DNA from: Spirochaetales bacterium
GTDB lineage: Bacteria; Spirochaetota; Spirochaetia; DSM-27196; SLST01
Direction: 5' to 3'
DNA: 10,046 nt
NCBI GenBank assembly: GCA_007130265.1
Contig: SLST01000440.1
Span: 1-10,046 of the forward strand
This document shows positions 1-6,070 of this stretch, piece after piece. The position numbers were made by a program, and so were the translations under genes. Numbering within the stretch: position 1 is the first letter of the stretch; every line of letters begins with the position of its first letter. Under the pieces are notes generated by a model that was not told the origin of the DNA, did not search any database, and worked only from the letters and a program-made list of their open reading frames with translations.

Positions 1-71
1 GGGTACACGTCATCAAGATCAAACAGCAGCTCGTCCAGCGGGGCTCCACGAAACCGCTCTCTTCCGGGCGG

Positions 72-1121
72 GTGGCAACGAGGGGGAAGGCCGACGCCGC
101 ACCGAAGGAACGATTCGTGCACTGCTTCACCCATCAGAACGACAGCGCTCCGGGCCGGTGGCTCGGAGCGTCGCGCGAGTTCATCACGAAGGCGTGTATC
201 GAGCTGAACATGGACGAGGAGCAGTTTCGACTGCGCATACGAGACGACCTGCGGTGGGTCTCCCCTGATCCCATCGGGCAGGGCGGACGGACCGTGGACG
301 CCTTTGGCATCGAACGCCGGGGAATCGGGTATGGCCAGCCGACTGAGCACCCGCTGAAGGACAGGCCGACGATTGAGCGGCTGCGAGATTACCCCTGGCC
401 GGAACCATCGCTCGAGGGAACCGAAGGCATCAGAGACGCCATCGCGCCGCTGGCCGAGCACTTCGCGATCGCCGGAGGGAACTGGTCGCCGTTCTGGCAT
501 GATGCCATAGACCTGGTGAGCATGGAGACGATGGCGTTCCTGATGTACGACGACCCGGTGTTCGTGGAGACGATGCTTCACCGGATCGTCGACTACTACG
601 TCGCGATCAACACCCGTGTGTTCGAGGAAGCCGGCGATCTGATCGACGTCATCTTCGTGCGCAACGACTTCGGCTCGCAGACCGGCCCGCTGTTGGGAAT
701 CGAGCACTTCGAACGCTTCATCTCGCCGTGCATCCGACGCATCGTAGGAGCGGCCCATCGCTACGACATCAGGGTGCTCTTCCACTCCTCCGGCGGAATC
801 CGTCCCTTGCTGCCATCGCTGCTTGCAACCGGCATAGATGCCCTCCATGCGCTGCAGCCGGATTGCGCGGGGATGCATCCCACGGCGATCAAGGAGGAGT
901 TCGGGCACCGCGTCGTGTTGTCCGGAGGAATCGACGCGCGGGGAGTCCTGCTTCACGGGAGCCCGCCGGAAGTCCGCCGCTCGGTTCTCGAGACCCTCGA
1001 CACGCTGGCCGCCGGAGGCGGCTACCTTGCCGCGCCGAGCGTGGACGCGATTACCGCGGACGTCCCGATCGCGAACGTGCTCGCGATGTACGACGCGATC
1101 GACGAGTGGCGCGGAGCGTAA
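72..1121 (+). CDS. URO-D superfamily protein (uroporphyrinogen decarboxylase / corrinoid methyltransferase-like)
   Basis: This 349-residue protein has the URO-D TIM-barrel layout of the uncharacterised methyltransferase-like branch rather than HemE. Visible family blocks are NDFGSQTGPL (199-207), LFHSSGGIRPL (236-246), QPDCAGM (262-268), LSGGIDARG (283-291), GGGY (315-318) and a C-terminal NVLAMYDAI. Members of this branch usually act on methylated substrates, often with corrinoid proteins, or have no known substrate. Relatives I recall carry Cys residues after the barrel His (H-C-C or H-S-C), a zinc site in methyltransferases; here it is H238-S-S, so zinc-thiolate chemistry may be lost. The GTG at 72 puts 12 residues before the usual N-terminal RERF-like block (KERF), which is reasonable, but no clear Shine-Dalgarno precedes it. 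The frame stays open to the left edge, so the true start could lie outside the window. No corrinoid protein gene is adjacent. The family call is firm; the substrate is unknown. Confidence 0.85.
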   Translation: MATRGKADAAPKERFVHCFTHQNDSAPGRWLGASREFITKACIELNMDEEQFRLRIRDDLRWVSPDPIGQGGRTVDAFGIERRGIGYGQPTEHPLKDRPTIERLRDYPWPEPSLEGTEGIRDAIAPLAEHFAIAGGNWSPFWHDAIDLVSMETMAFLMYDDPVFVETMLHRIVDYYVAINTRVFEEAGDLIDVIFVRNDFGSQTGPLLGIEHFERFISPCIRRIVGAAHRYDIRVLFHSSGGIRPLLPSLLATGIDALHALQPDCAGMHPTAIKEEFGHRVVLSGGIDARGVLLHGSPPEVRRSVLETLDTLAAGGGYLAAPSVDAITADVPIANVLAMYDAIDEWRGA

Positions 1122-1143
1122 CAGGCAATCTGCCGGCACGACC

Positions 1144-1172
1144 TTGACTTTCCCGGCGAATCGTAGCTTATT
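1144..1172 (+). promoter_or_regulatory. Possible sigma70-type promoter of typA
   Basis: TTGACT (1144-1149) is a good -35 match. A weak -10 (CTTATT, 1167-1172) follows after 17 bases. Transcription would start near 1179, leaving a leader of only about 10 bases before the proposed ATT start at 1190. The -10 matches only three of six consensus bases, so this is tentative. typA could instead be read through from the URO-D gene, because no terminator is visible in 1122-1189. Confidence 0.35.
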
Positions 1173-1179
1173 CCTGCGC

Positions 1180-1192
1180 GGAGCAGCCCATT
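1180..1192 (+). promoter_or_regulatory. Ribosome binding site and ATT start codon of typA
   Basis: GGAG at 1180-1183 is followed by six bases and then ATT at 1190-1192. In the typA frame there is no ATG, GTG or TTG between the upstream stop (TGA, 1145-1147) and the ATG at 1274, which lies past the P-loop. Of the near-start codons in that stretch (ATC 1160, ATT 1190, ATA 1214), only ATT 1190 has a correctly spaced Shine-Dalgarno and gives a family-typical N-terminus. This site therefore decides the start. Confidence 0.65.
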
Positions 1193-3004
1193 TCAACACA
1201 GACAAACCCCGGCATACGCAACGTCGCGATCATCGCGCACGTCGACCATGGAAAGACGACCCTCGTAGATGCAATGTTTCGCCGCAGCGGCCTCTTCCGG
1301 GAGGGGCAGGTGGTGGAGGAGCGGGTGATGGACCGCATGGATCTCGAGCGTGAGCGCGGGATCACGATCGCGGCGAAGAACTGCGCGGTCAGATGGCGGG
1401 GCGTCAAGATCAACATCATCGACACCCCGGGCCATGCCGACTTCGGCGGCGAGGTGGAGCGGGCGTTGAGCATGGCAGACGGCGCGCTCCTGCTCGTGGA
1501 CGCGGCGGAAGGCCCGCTGCCGCAGACGCGGTTCGTCCTGAAGAAGACGCTCGAGGCGGGCCTCAAGGTGATCGTGGTGATCAACAAGATCGACCGCAAG
1601 GATGCCCGGCCGGTCAAGGTGCTCGACGAGATAAGCGACCTCTTCATCGACCTCGACGCGACCGATGAGCAGCTCGACTTTCCGCTGCTCTACGCGGTCG
1701 CGCGCGACGCGATTGCCAAGCGAGATCTCGACGCCCCGGACGAGGGGCTCGACATGCTGCTCGACACGATCGTGGACGAGATCGCGCCTCCGGTCGTGCA
1801 TCCGGAGCGGCCATTCCAGATGCTCGTGAGCGACCTCGGCTACTCCGACTACCTGGGGCGGCTCGCGATCGGGAAGACCTACAACCAGCCGGTCGCATCG
1901 AACGACCGGCTCATCAGGATCGACATCGGCGACGCGGTGGTTCCGCTGAAAGTGGGGAAACTGCAGGTGTACGAGGGCGTCTCGATCGCGGACACTGACG
2001 GCGCGGAACCGGGAGATATCGTCGTGCTCTCAGGGATCGATGAGGTCCATATTGGCGACACGATCTGCACCGCCGAGTCTCCCCGCGCGTTACGCCGGAT
2101 CACCGTGGACGAGCCGACGGTCTCCATGCTCTTCCTGCGGAACACCGGTCCGTTCGCCGGACGCGAGGGGAAACACGTACAGGCGACGAAGCTCGGAGAG
2201 CGGTTGAAGCGCGAGACACTGCGCAACGTGTCACTTCGCGTCGAAGAGCAGGCGGACCGGGAAGGGTTTCTCGTCAGCGGCCGCGGAGAGTTCCAGATGG
2301 CCATCCTGATCGAGACGATGCGGCGCGAAGGGTACGAGATGTGCGTCGGCCGCCCGCAGGTCATCTACCAGAAGCGCGACGGCGTGCGCACCGAACCGAT
2401 CGAACGGGTCTACATCGACTGCGGAGAGGGGTTCACCGGCGTCGTGACCGAAAAGCTGTCGGTGCGCCGCGGCCGCCTGATCAACCTCACGAATCACGGA
2501 AACGGACGCGCACGGCTCGAGTTCAGCGTGCCGTCGCGGGCGCTCATCGGGTTCCGCGACGAGCTCCTGACCGACACGCGCGGCACCGGCATCATGAACG
2601 CCTACCTCGAGGGGTACGAGCCGTACCGTGGCGACTTCCCGAGCCGCCTCACCGGATCGCTCGTGAGTGACCGCCAGGGCGCCTCAGTCGCCTATGCGCT
2701 GTTCAACCTGGAGCCGCGCGGGACGATGTTCATCGCCCCCGGCGAGCCGGTCTACGAAGGAATGGTCGTGGGAGAGCACAACCGGAACAACGACCTCGAC
2801 GTCAACCCGTGCAAGACGAAGAAGCTCACGAACATGCGCGCGGCCGGGCGCGACGAGAACGTCATCCTCACGCCGCCCCATGTCATGACGCTCGAGGCGG
2901 CGATCAACTTTATCCGCGACGACGAGCTCGTAGAGATCACGCCAGCATCTCTGCGCCTGCGCAAGCGACGGCTGCTCGCGTCAGACCGCAGGCGTGCGGA
3001 ATAG
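1190..3004 (+). CDS. typA: TypA/BipA ribosome-associated translational GTPase, probable AUU start
   Basis: TypA/BipA binds the 70S ribosome at the EF-G site and helps ribosome assembly and growth under stress or cold. From the ATT at 1190 the protein is 604 residues, close to the usual 600-615. The G motifs are complete: AHVDHGKT (P-loop, 16-23), RGITI (56-60), DTPGH (78-82) and NKID (132-135). EF-G-like domains III and V follow, then the BipA-specific C-terminus with KTKKLTNMRA and the LTPP block. Starting at the first ATG (1274) would delete the P-loop and leave a dead GTPase, so that start is wrong. The rest of the frame is intact with no sign of decay. An ATG-to-ATT sequencing error would look the same. 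It precedes a convergent dehydrogenase gene with a gap of four bases. Identification is certain; the start is inferred. Confidence 0.95.
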   Translation: MSTQTNPGIRNVAIIAHVDHGKTTLVDAMFRRSGLFREGQVVEERVMDRMDLERERGITIAAKNCAVRWRGVKINIIDTPGHADFGGEVERALSMADGALLLVDAAEGPLPQTRFVLKKTLEAGLKVIVVINKIDRKDARPVKVLDEISDLFIDLDATDEQLDFPLLYAVARDAIAKRDLDAPDEGLDMLLDTIVDEIAPPVVHPERPFQMLVSDLGYSDYLGRLAIGKTYNQPVASNDRLIRIDIGDAVVPLKVGKLQVYEGVSIADTDGAEPGDIVVLSGIDEVHIGDTICTAESPRALRRITVDEPTVSMLFLRNTGPFAGREGKHVQATKLGERLKRETLRNVSLRVEEQADREGFLVSGRGEFQMAILIETMRREGYEMCVGRPQVIYQKRDGVRTEPIERVYIDCGEGFTGVVTEKLSVRRGRLINLTNHGNGRARLEFSVPSRALIGFRDELLTDTRGTGIMNAYLEGYEPYRGDFPSRLTGSLVSDRQGASVAYALFNLEPRGTMFIAPGEPVYEGMVVGEHNRNNDLDVNPCKTKKLTNMRAAGRDENVILTPPHVMTLEAAINFIRDDELVEITPASLRLRKRRLLASDRRRAE

Positions 3005-3008
3005 CGGC

Positions 3009-3803
3009 TCACCTCATCATGGCTCGCGCCGCGCGGGCCGCGAGCGAACGGGGAATGAGCCGCACGAACGCCATGGACACCTTGTTGAGGAGCCCGGGAA
3101 CGACGCTCATCCGCCGGCGAACCATCGCGCTCAGGCCTGCGCGCACGACCCGATCCGCGGGCATCATCGCCAGCCGCGTGTAGAGCGTCGGTTCCTGACC
3201 GGCGACCTCCTGAAACTCGGTCGCGGTGACACCGGGGGAGACGACCGTGACCGATACGCCGCTGCCGCGAAGCTCGTGGTGGACCGCCCCGCCGTGGTGC
3301 AGGACGAAGGCCTTCGCCGCCGCGTACGAGGCGTACCGCGGTGCGCTCTGGTAGGCGGCGATTGAGGCGACCTGCACGATGTAGCCACGGCCCCGTGCTG
3401 CCATGTCTGAGGCGAACAGACGCGTGAGATGGACCAGCGAGACAATGTCGAGATTGAGCATCGACCGCTCGCGCTCCCAGTCGATCGAGAGAAAGCCGCC
3501 GTGCAGGCCAAACCCGGCATTGTTCACGAGCACCAGCGGCTCGATTCCGGCGTCCGTGACCGTCCGGTGGAGCTCCCTGACCCCCTCGTCCGTTGAGAGG
3601 TCGACCGTCACGGGCGTCACCCGCGTGCCGCACGAGCCTTCGATCTCCTGCTTGAGCGTCTCGAGACGGTCGGTCCGGCGGGCCGCCGCCGCGACGTGCA
3701 TCCCCATCCGGGCGAGCTGCACGGCAAACTCGCGGCCGAGCCCGCTCGAGGCTCCGGTCACCACCGCCCACTCCCCTCGCAGCGCTGCTGCGTGTCGAGC
3801 CAT
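3009..3803 (-). CDS. Short-chain dehydrogenase/reductase (classical SDR)
   Basis: This 264-residue NAD(P)-dependent oxidoreductase has a Rossmann fold. Visible motifs are the cofactor loop TGASSGLG (16-23), NNAG (94-97), a catalytic Asn in the LNLDI block (117), Ser147, and YAAAK giving Tyr160 and Lys164, with the normal 13-residue Ser-Tyr spacing. Arg residues (AARRTDR, 40-46) after the second beta strand suggest NADPH rather than NADH. The C-terminal 40 residues are basic and partly hydrophobic, as in SDRs that act on lipids or steroid-like substrates near membranes, but the substrate cannot be told. The ATG at 3803 has an excellent Shine-Dalgarno (GGAGG) five bases upstream. It diverges from the ABC operon and converges on typA. 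It has no obvious pathway partner here. Confidence 0.93.
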   Translation of the reverse strand: MARHAAALRGEWAVVTGASSGLGREFAVQLARMGMHVAAAARRTDRLETLKQEIEGSCGTRVTPVTVDLSTDEGVRELHRTVTDAGIEPLVLVNNAGFGLHGGFLSIDWERERSMLNLDIVSLVHLTRLFASDMAARGRGYIVQVASIAAYQSAPRYASYAAAKAFVLHHGGAVHHELRGSGVSVTVVSPGVTATEFQEVAGQEPTLYTRLAMMPADRVVRAGLSAMVRRRMSVVPGLLNKVSMAFVRLIPRSLAARAARAMMR

Positions 3804-3821
3804 CGTGCCTCCTCCAATGCG

Positions 3822-3849
3822 CTAATACTCGTCGACTCGAAGCGGACAA
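3822..3849 (-). promoter_or_regulatory. Possible promoter of the SDR gene
   Basis: On the minus strand TTGTCC (3849-3844) and TATTAG (3827-3822) are 16 bases apart, each matching four of six consensus positions. The start site would be close to the Shine-Dalgarno at about 3815. An alternative -35, TTGATT (3853-3848), would need a 20-base spacer. This is a tentative call supported mainly by position. Confidence 0.3.
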
Positions 3850-3871
3850 TCAAGAAAAAAGAGACGGATGC

Positions 3872-3900
3872 TTGACTCCGGCGGACGACCACACTATTAT
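3872..3900 (+). promoter_or_regulatory. Strong sigma70-type promoter of the ABC/GntR operon
   Basis: TTGACT (3872-3877), a 17-base spacer and TATTAT (3895-3900) match the consensus at five of six positions in each box. Transcription should begin near 3907. The -35 overlaps the most upstream ATG in the ATPase frame (3868), which shows that ATG is not the start codon. The -10 is overlapped by the first copy of a repeated element, as expected for a repressed promoter. Confidence 0.75.
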
Positions 3901-3929
3901 CTTGGTGTCCTATGTTACTACCACACTAT
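3888..3929 (+). promoter_or_regulatory. Phased repeats, probable GntR/YtrA operator
   Basis: The 10-mer ACCACACTAT occurs at 3888-3897 and again at 3920-3929, exactly 32 bases apart (about three helical turns). A shared CTAT core occurs at 3894, 3910 and 3926, that is every 16 bases, and the middle copy is preceded by GGTGT, roughly inverted relative to ACAC. The first copy overlaps the -10 box; the last sits just before the Shine-Dalgarno. The likely ligand is the GntR protein encoded at 5542-5916 in the same operon. The repeats are seen; the binding is inferred. Confidence 0.6.
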
Positions 3930-3939
3930 GGAGGTAAGA

Positions 3940-4785
3940 ATGATACGGATGGATTCGGTCACCTTCGCGTACCCCCGCAAGGCGCCACTCTTCGATCGAC
4001 TCGACGTCGAGCTCGAGCCGGGCACGATCTACGGGCTGCTCGGCCGAAACGGCGCGGGAAAGACGACGATGCTCAAGCTCATGTGCGGCGTGATATTCCC
4101 ACGGACAGGGTCGATTCGCGTCCTCGGCCATGACCCGGCTGAACGCGCCCCTGTGCTCCAGCAGGAGGTGTTCCTCATCCCGGAGGAGTTCGCGACCCCG
4201 GCTCTCTGCGTCGGTACGTACCGGAACTTGTACGCACCGCTCTATCCCCGGTTCGACCATCAGGAGTTTGACGGACATCTGCAGGAGTTCGAGATCGACC
4301 CGGCGATGAACCTGAAACAGATGTCGTTCGGGCAGAAGAAGAAGGTCATGCTCGCCTTCGGGCTCGCGGCCCATACCCGCGTGCTCATGCTCGACGAGCC
4401 GACGAACGCGCTCGACATCCCGTCGAAAGGGCAGTTTCGAAGGCTTCTCGCCGGCGCATCGGATGAGGACCGTGTCATCGTCGTTTCGACGCACCAGGTG
4501 CGCGACCTTGAGCACCTGATCGACCCGATCACGATCCTCGAAACCGGACGCGTGATCTTCCAGCACCGCATGGACGAGATCGCCGCCCGCGTCCGCATGG
4601 TACACGCGGCGGACGAGCCGGACACGGCCATCTACTTCGAATCCGCGATGGGTGGGTACGCGGCGCTCGTCCCCAACACCGACGGGCGAGAGTCTCGCAT
4701 TGACCTCGAGCTCCTGTTCAACGGAGTGATCGCGGTGCCACAGTCGTTCGACCGACTCTTTCAGCCTGAGGAGGTGTCACGATGA
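3940..4785 (+). CDS. ABC transporter ATP-binding protein (YtrB-like)
   Basis: This is a 281-residue ATPase subunit that would power the adjacent ABC-2 permease. Motifs: Walker A GRNGAGKT (35-42), signature MSFGQKKK (128-135, the degenerate LSGGQ form common in GntR/YtrA-linked transporters), Walker B LMLDEP (149-154), D-loop NALD (156-159) and switch His185. The last 60 residues form an extension beyond the core with no recognised domain. I chose ATG 3940 because GGAGG lies five bases upstream at 3930-3934; the ATGs at 3868 and 3928 fall in the promoter and operator region. The stop overlaps the permease start (ATGA). Substrate is unknown; relatives are linked to cell-envelope stress or export, and import is unlikely because no binding protein is encoded. 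Confidence 0.9.
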   Translation: MIRMDSVTFAYPRKAPLFDRLDVELEPGTIYGLLGRNGAGKTTMLKLMCGVIFPRTGSIRVLGHDPAERAPVLQQEVFLIPEEFATPALCVGTYRNLYAPLYPRFDHQEFDGHLQEFEIDPAMNLKQMSFGQKKKVMLAFGLAAHTRVLMLDEPTNALDIPSKGQFRRLLAGASDEDRVIVVSTHQVRDLEHLIDPITILETGRVIFQHRMDEIAARVRMVHAADEPDTAIYFESAMGGYAALVPNTDGRESRIDLELLFNGVIAVPQSFDRLFQPEEVSR

Positions 4786-5540
4786 CCCGACCATCACGCC
4801 GCATCGGGCTCCTGATGCGCCACGATATTGCTCACCACGCCAAGGATATGCGAAACGCACTCATCACGATCAGCGGCGTCGTCTTTGGCCTCTTCATGCT
4901 CGCCGCCGCAACGGGGAGCCGCGGCTTTCACGCGTCGACGTTCGGCAACGTTCTGCTCATCGGTGGATTCGTCGTGTCGAGCATGGGCTTCTCCGAGCTG
5001 CGCGACGAGAAGACGAGCATCCACTACCTGATGCTCCCGGGCTCGGCGCTCGAGAAGTACCTCGCGAAGCTCCTGCTGACCTCGATCGGATGGGTGGTCG
5101 CCGTCGTCGCGCTCTACTCAATCACGACGGTCGCCGCCGCGGGTATCGCGTCGGTTCTCTTCAGCAGGCATCCCGGCCTCTGGATCCCGATCGACCGCGG
5201 CTCATGGGTGACGATCGCCACCTATCTGGCCGTCCAGCCGGTACTCCTGTTCGGATCGGTCTACTTCCGGCAGACGGCCTTTCTCAAGACGGCGTTCGCG
5301 ACGATCGTGACCGGGCTCAGCCTGGGACTCATCTACCTGGTCGCCTTCCGTCTCATCTTCGCTTCGGCTTTCACCGGTCTGTTCACGCCCATCGTCGACT
5401 TCACGATCCAGGCGAGTGACCCGTGGATCGAGCAGCTCGTCAGTGTGCTCGACACGGCGCGGAAGGTCGTGGTGTGGGCCGTCATGCCGCTCTTCTTCGC
5501 GGGCTTGAGCGTCCTGCGGCTCAGGGAAACCGAGGCCTGA
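4782..5540 (+). CDS. ABC-2 type transporter permease
   Basis: This 252-residue membrane protein has about six predicted transmembrane segments, near residues 27-44, 55-70, 93-122, 140-160, 165-192 and 224-243. The cytoplasmic stretch HYLMLPGSALEKYLAKLL (82-99) is the Leu-Pro-x-Ser / Glu-Lys-Tyr motif often seen in permeases paired with YtrA-type regulators. It starts with an ATG that overlaps the ATPase stop by four bases and has a strong Shine-Dalgarno (GAGGAGG, 4768-4774), so translation is coupled. It probably dimerises and binds the ATPase to form an exporter. Primary sequence among such permeases is weakly conserved, so the call rests on hydropathy and context. Confidence 0.85.
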   Translation: MTRPSRRIGLLMRHDIAHHAKDMRNALITISGVVFGLFMLAAATGSRGFHASTFGNVLLIGGFVVSSMGFSELRDEKTSIHYLMLPGSALEKYLAKLLLTSIGWVVAVVALYSITTVAAAGIASVLFSRHPGLWIPIDRGSWVTIATYLAVQPVLLFGSVYFRQTAFLKTAFATIVTGLSLGLIYLVAFRLIFASAFTGLFTPIVDFTIQASDPWIEQLVSVLDTARKVVVWAVMPLFFAGLSVLRLRETEA

Positions 5541-5541
5541 G

Positions 5542-5916
5542 ATGGAGTTTACGGATGCTCAGGCAATCTACCGGCAAGTCGCCGACCACGTCTGCGAGAT
5601 GATCCTGCGCAGGCGTTGGCCGGAGGGAGAGCGAATCCCGTCGGTGCGGGAGCTCGCGATGGAGCTGGAGGTGAACCCCAACACGGTCAACAAGGGGTAC
5701 GCGTACCTGCAGGACCAGGATCTGATTCACAACCGGCGCGGACTCGGCTACTTCGTGAGCCAAGGCGCGGTCGAGCGCACGCGGGAGCTCAAGCGGGAGG
5801 AATTCTTCTCGCACGAGCTCGATCGCGCGTTCCGGACGATGCGCCTGCTCGATATCCCGATGGACGAGATCGAGCGCCGCTACCACCAGTACTCCACCAA
5901 GGAAGGAAACCTGTGA
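5542..5916 (+). CDS. GntR family transcriptional regulator, YtrA subfamily
   Basis: This 124-residue regulator has an N-terminal GntR winged helix-turn-helix. It shows AIYRQVADHV (8-17), IPSVRELAMELEVNPNTVNK (32-51, the recognition helices) and the wing motif GLGYFV (67-72). Only a short helical tail follows (about 80-118), with charged heptad-like residues suited to dimerisation. There is no large effector domain, which is the hallmark of the YtrA subfamily. It begins one base after the permease stop, with GAGG at 5532-5535. Proteins of this type repress their own ABC operon and are relieved by cell-wall antibiotics or other envelope stress. Here the phased repeats at 3888-3929 are the natural operator candidate. 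The inducer is unknown. Confidence 0.92.
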   Translation: MEFTDAQAIYRQVADHVCEMILRRRWPEGERIPSVRELAMELEVNPNTVNKGYAYLQDQDLIHNRRGLGYFVSQGAVERTRELKREEFFSHELDRAFRTMRLLDIPMDEIERRYHQYSTKEGNL

Positions 5917-6017
5917 GAAAGCGAACCAATACCATTCTGCTGGGCGCCTACGTCGTGCTCGCCTCGGCGGGAATCGCCGTCATCGTGATCCTGCGGACGC
6001 TCGTGAGCTTTGCCTAG
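5913..6017 (+). CDS. Small single-pass membrane protein, 34 residues
   Basis: A GTG at 5913 overlaps the GntR stop (GTGA), preceded by an AAGGAAGGA Shine-Dalgarno (AGGA at 5904-5907, six bases away). It opens a 34-residue frame ending in TAG at 6015-6017. The peptide has a basic start (RKR), one continuous hydrophobic segment from about residue 8 to 27, then Arg-Thr and a short tail. A basic N-terminus suggests an N-in orientation. The overlap, ribosome site and membrane pattern argue for a real gene, the last in the ABC operon. It may be a small accessory subunit that stabilises or tunes the transporter. I do not recognise a family, and it is short enough to be missed by automatic annotation. 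Confidence 0.7.
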   Translation: MRKRTNTILLGAYVVLASAGIAVIVILRTLVSFA

Positions 6018-6024
6018 TCAGCTT

Positions 6025-6054
6025 TTGCCCAGGTGCGGCGGAAACTGGTACATT
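6025..6054 (+). promoter_or_regulatory. Probable promoter of the Ldh2-family dehydrogenase
   Basis: TTGCCC (6025-6030) and TACATT (6049-6054) are 18 bases apart, each with four of six consensus matches. The predicted start near 6061 would place the Shine-Dalgarno AGGAG (6061-6065) almost at the 5' end of the mRNA. The element lies in the only gap between the ABC operon and the next gene. No terminator is visible between 6017 and 6025, so read-through is also possible. Confidence 0.4.
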
Positions 6055-6070
6055 CCGTTGAGGAGTCTTC

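Noticed and set aside
1131..1138. TGCCGGCA palindrome downstream of the URO-D gene
   Set aside because: Eight-base GC-rich palindromes are expected by chance in this composition, and it has no stem-loop or T tract.
1274..1276. ATG 1274 as the start of typA
   Set aside because: It removes the P-loop and the first 28 residues conserved in all TypA/BipA proteins.
838..1353. 171-codon plus-strand open frame spanning the URO-D end and typA start
   Set aside because: Arg/Ser/Pro-rich out-of-frame product of G+C-rich DNA; both overlapped genes have clear family motifs in their own frames.
2752..3849. 365-codon minus-strand open frame overlapping the SDR gene and typA
   Set aside because: It is the out-of-frame shadow of the SDR gene plus antisense typA; its Arg/Ala-rich content has no domain, while the SDR frame has all catalytic motifs.
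3910..4605. 231-codon minus-strand open frame opposite the ABC ATPase
   Set aside because: Antisense shadow: His/Glu/Arg-rich with no domain, lying wholly across the Walker and signature motifs of the real gene.
6025..6070. Terminator after the small membrane peptide gene
   Set aside because: No convincing inverted repeat or T tract is present in 6018-6070; the interval is better explained by a promoter and ribosome site.
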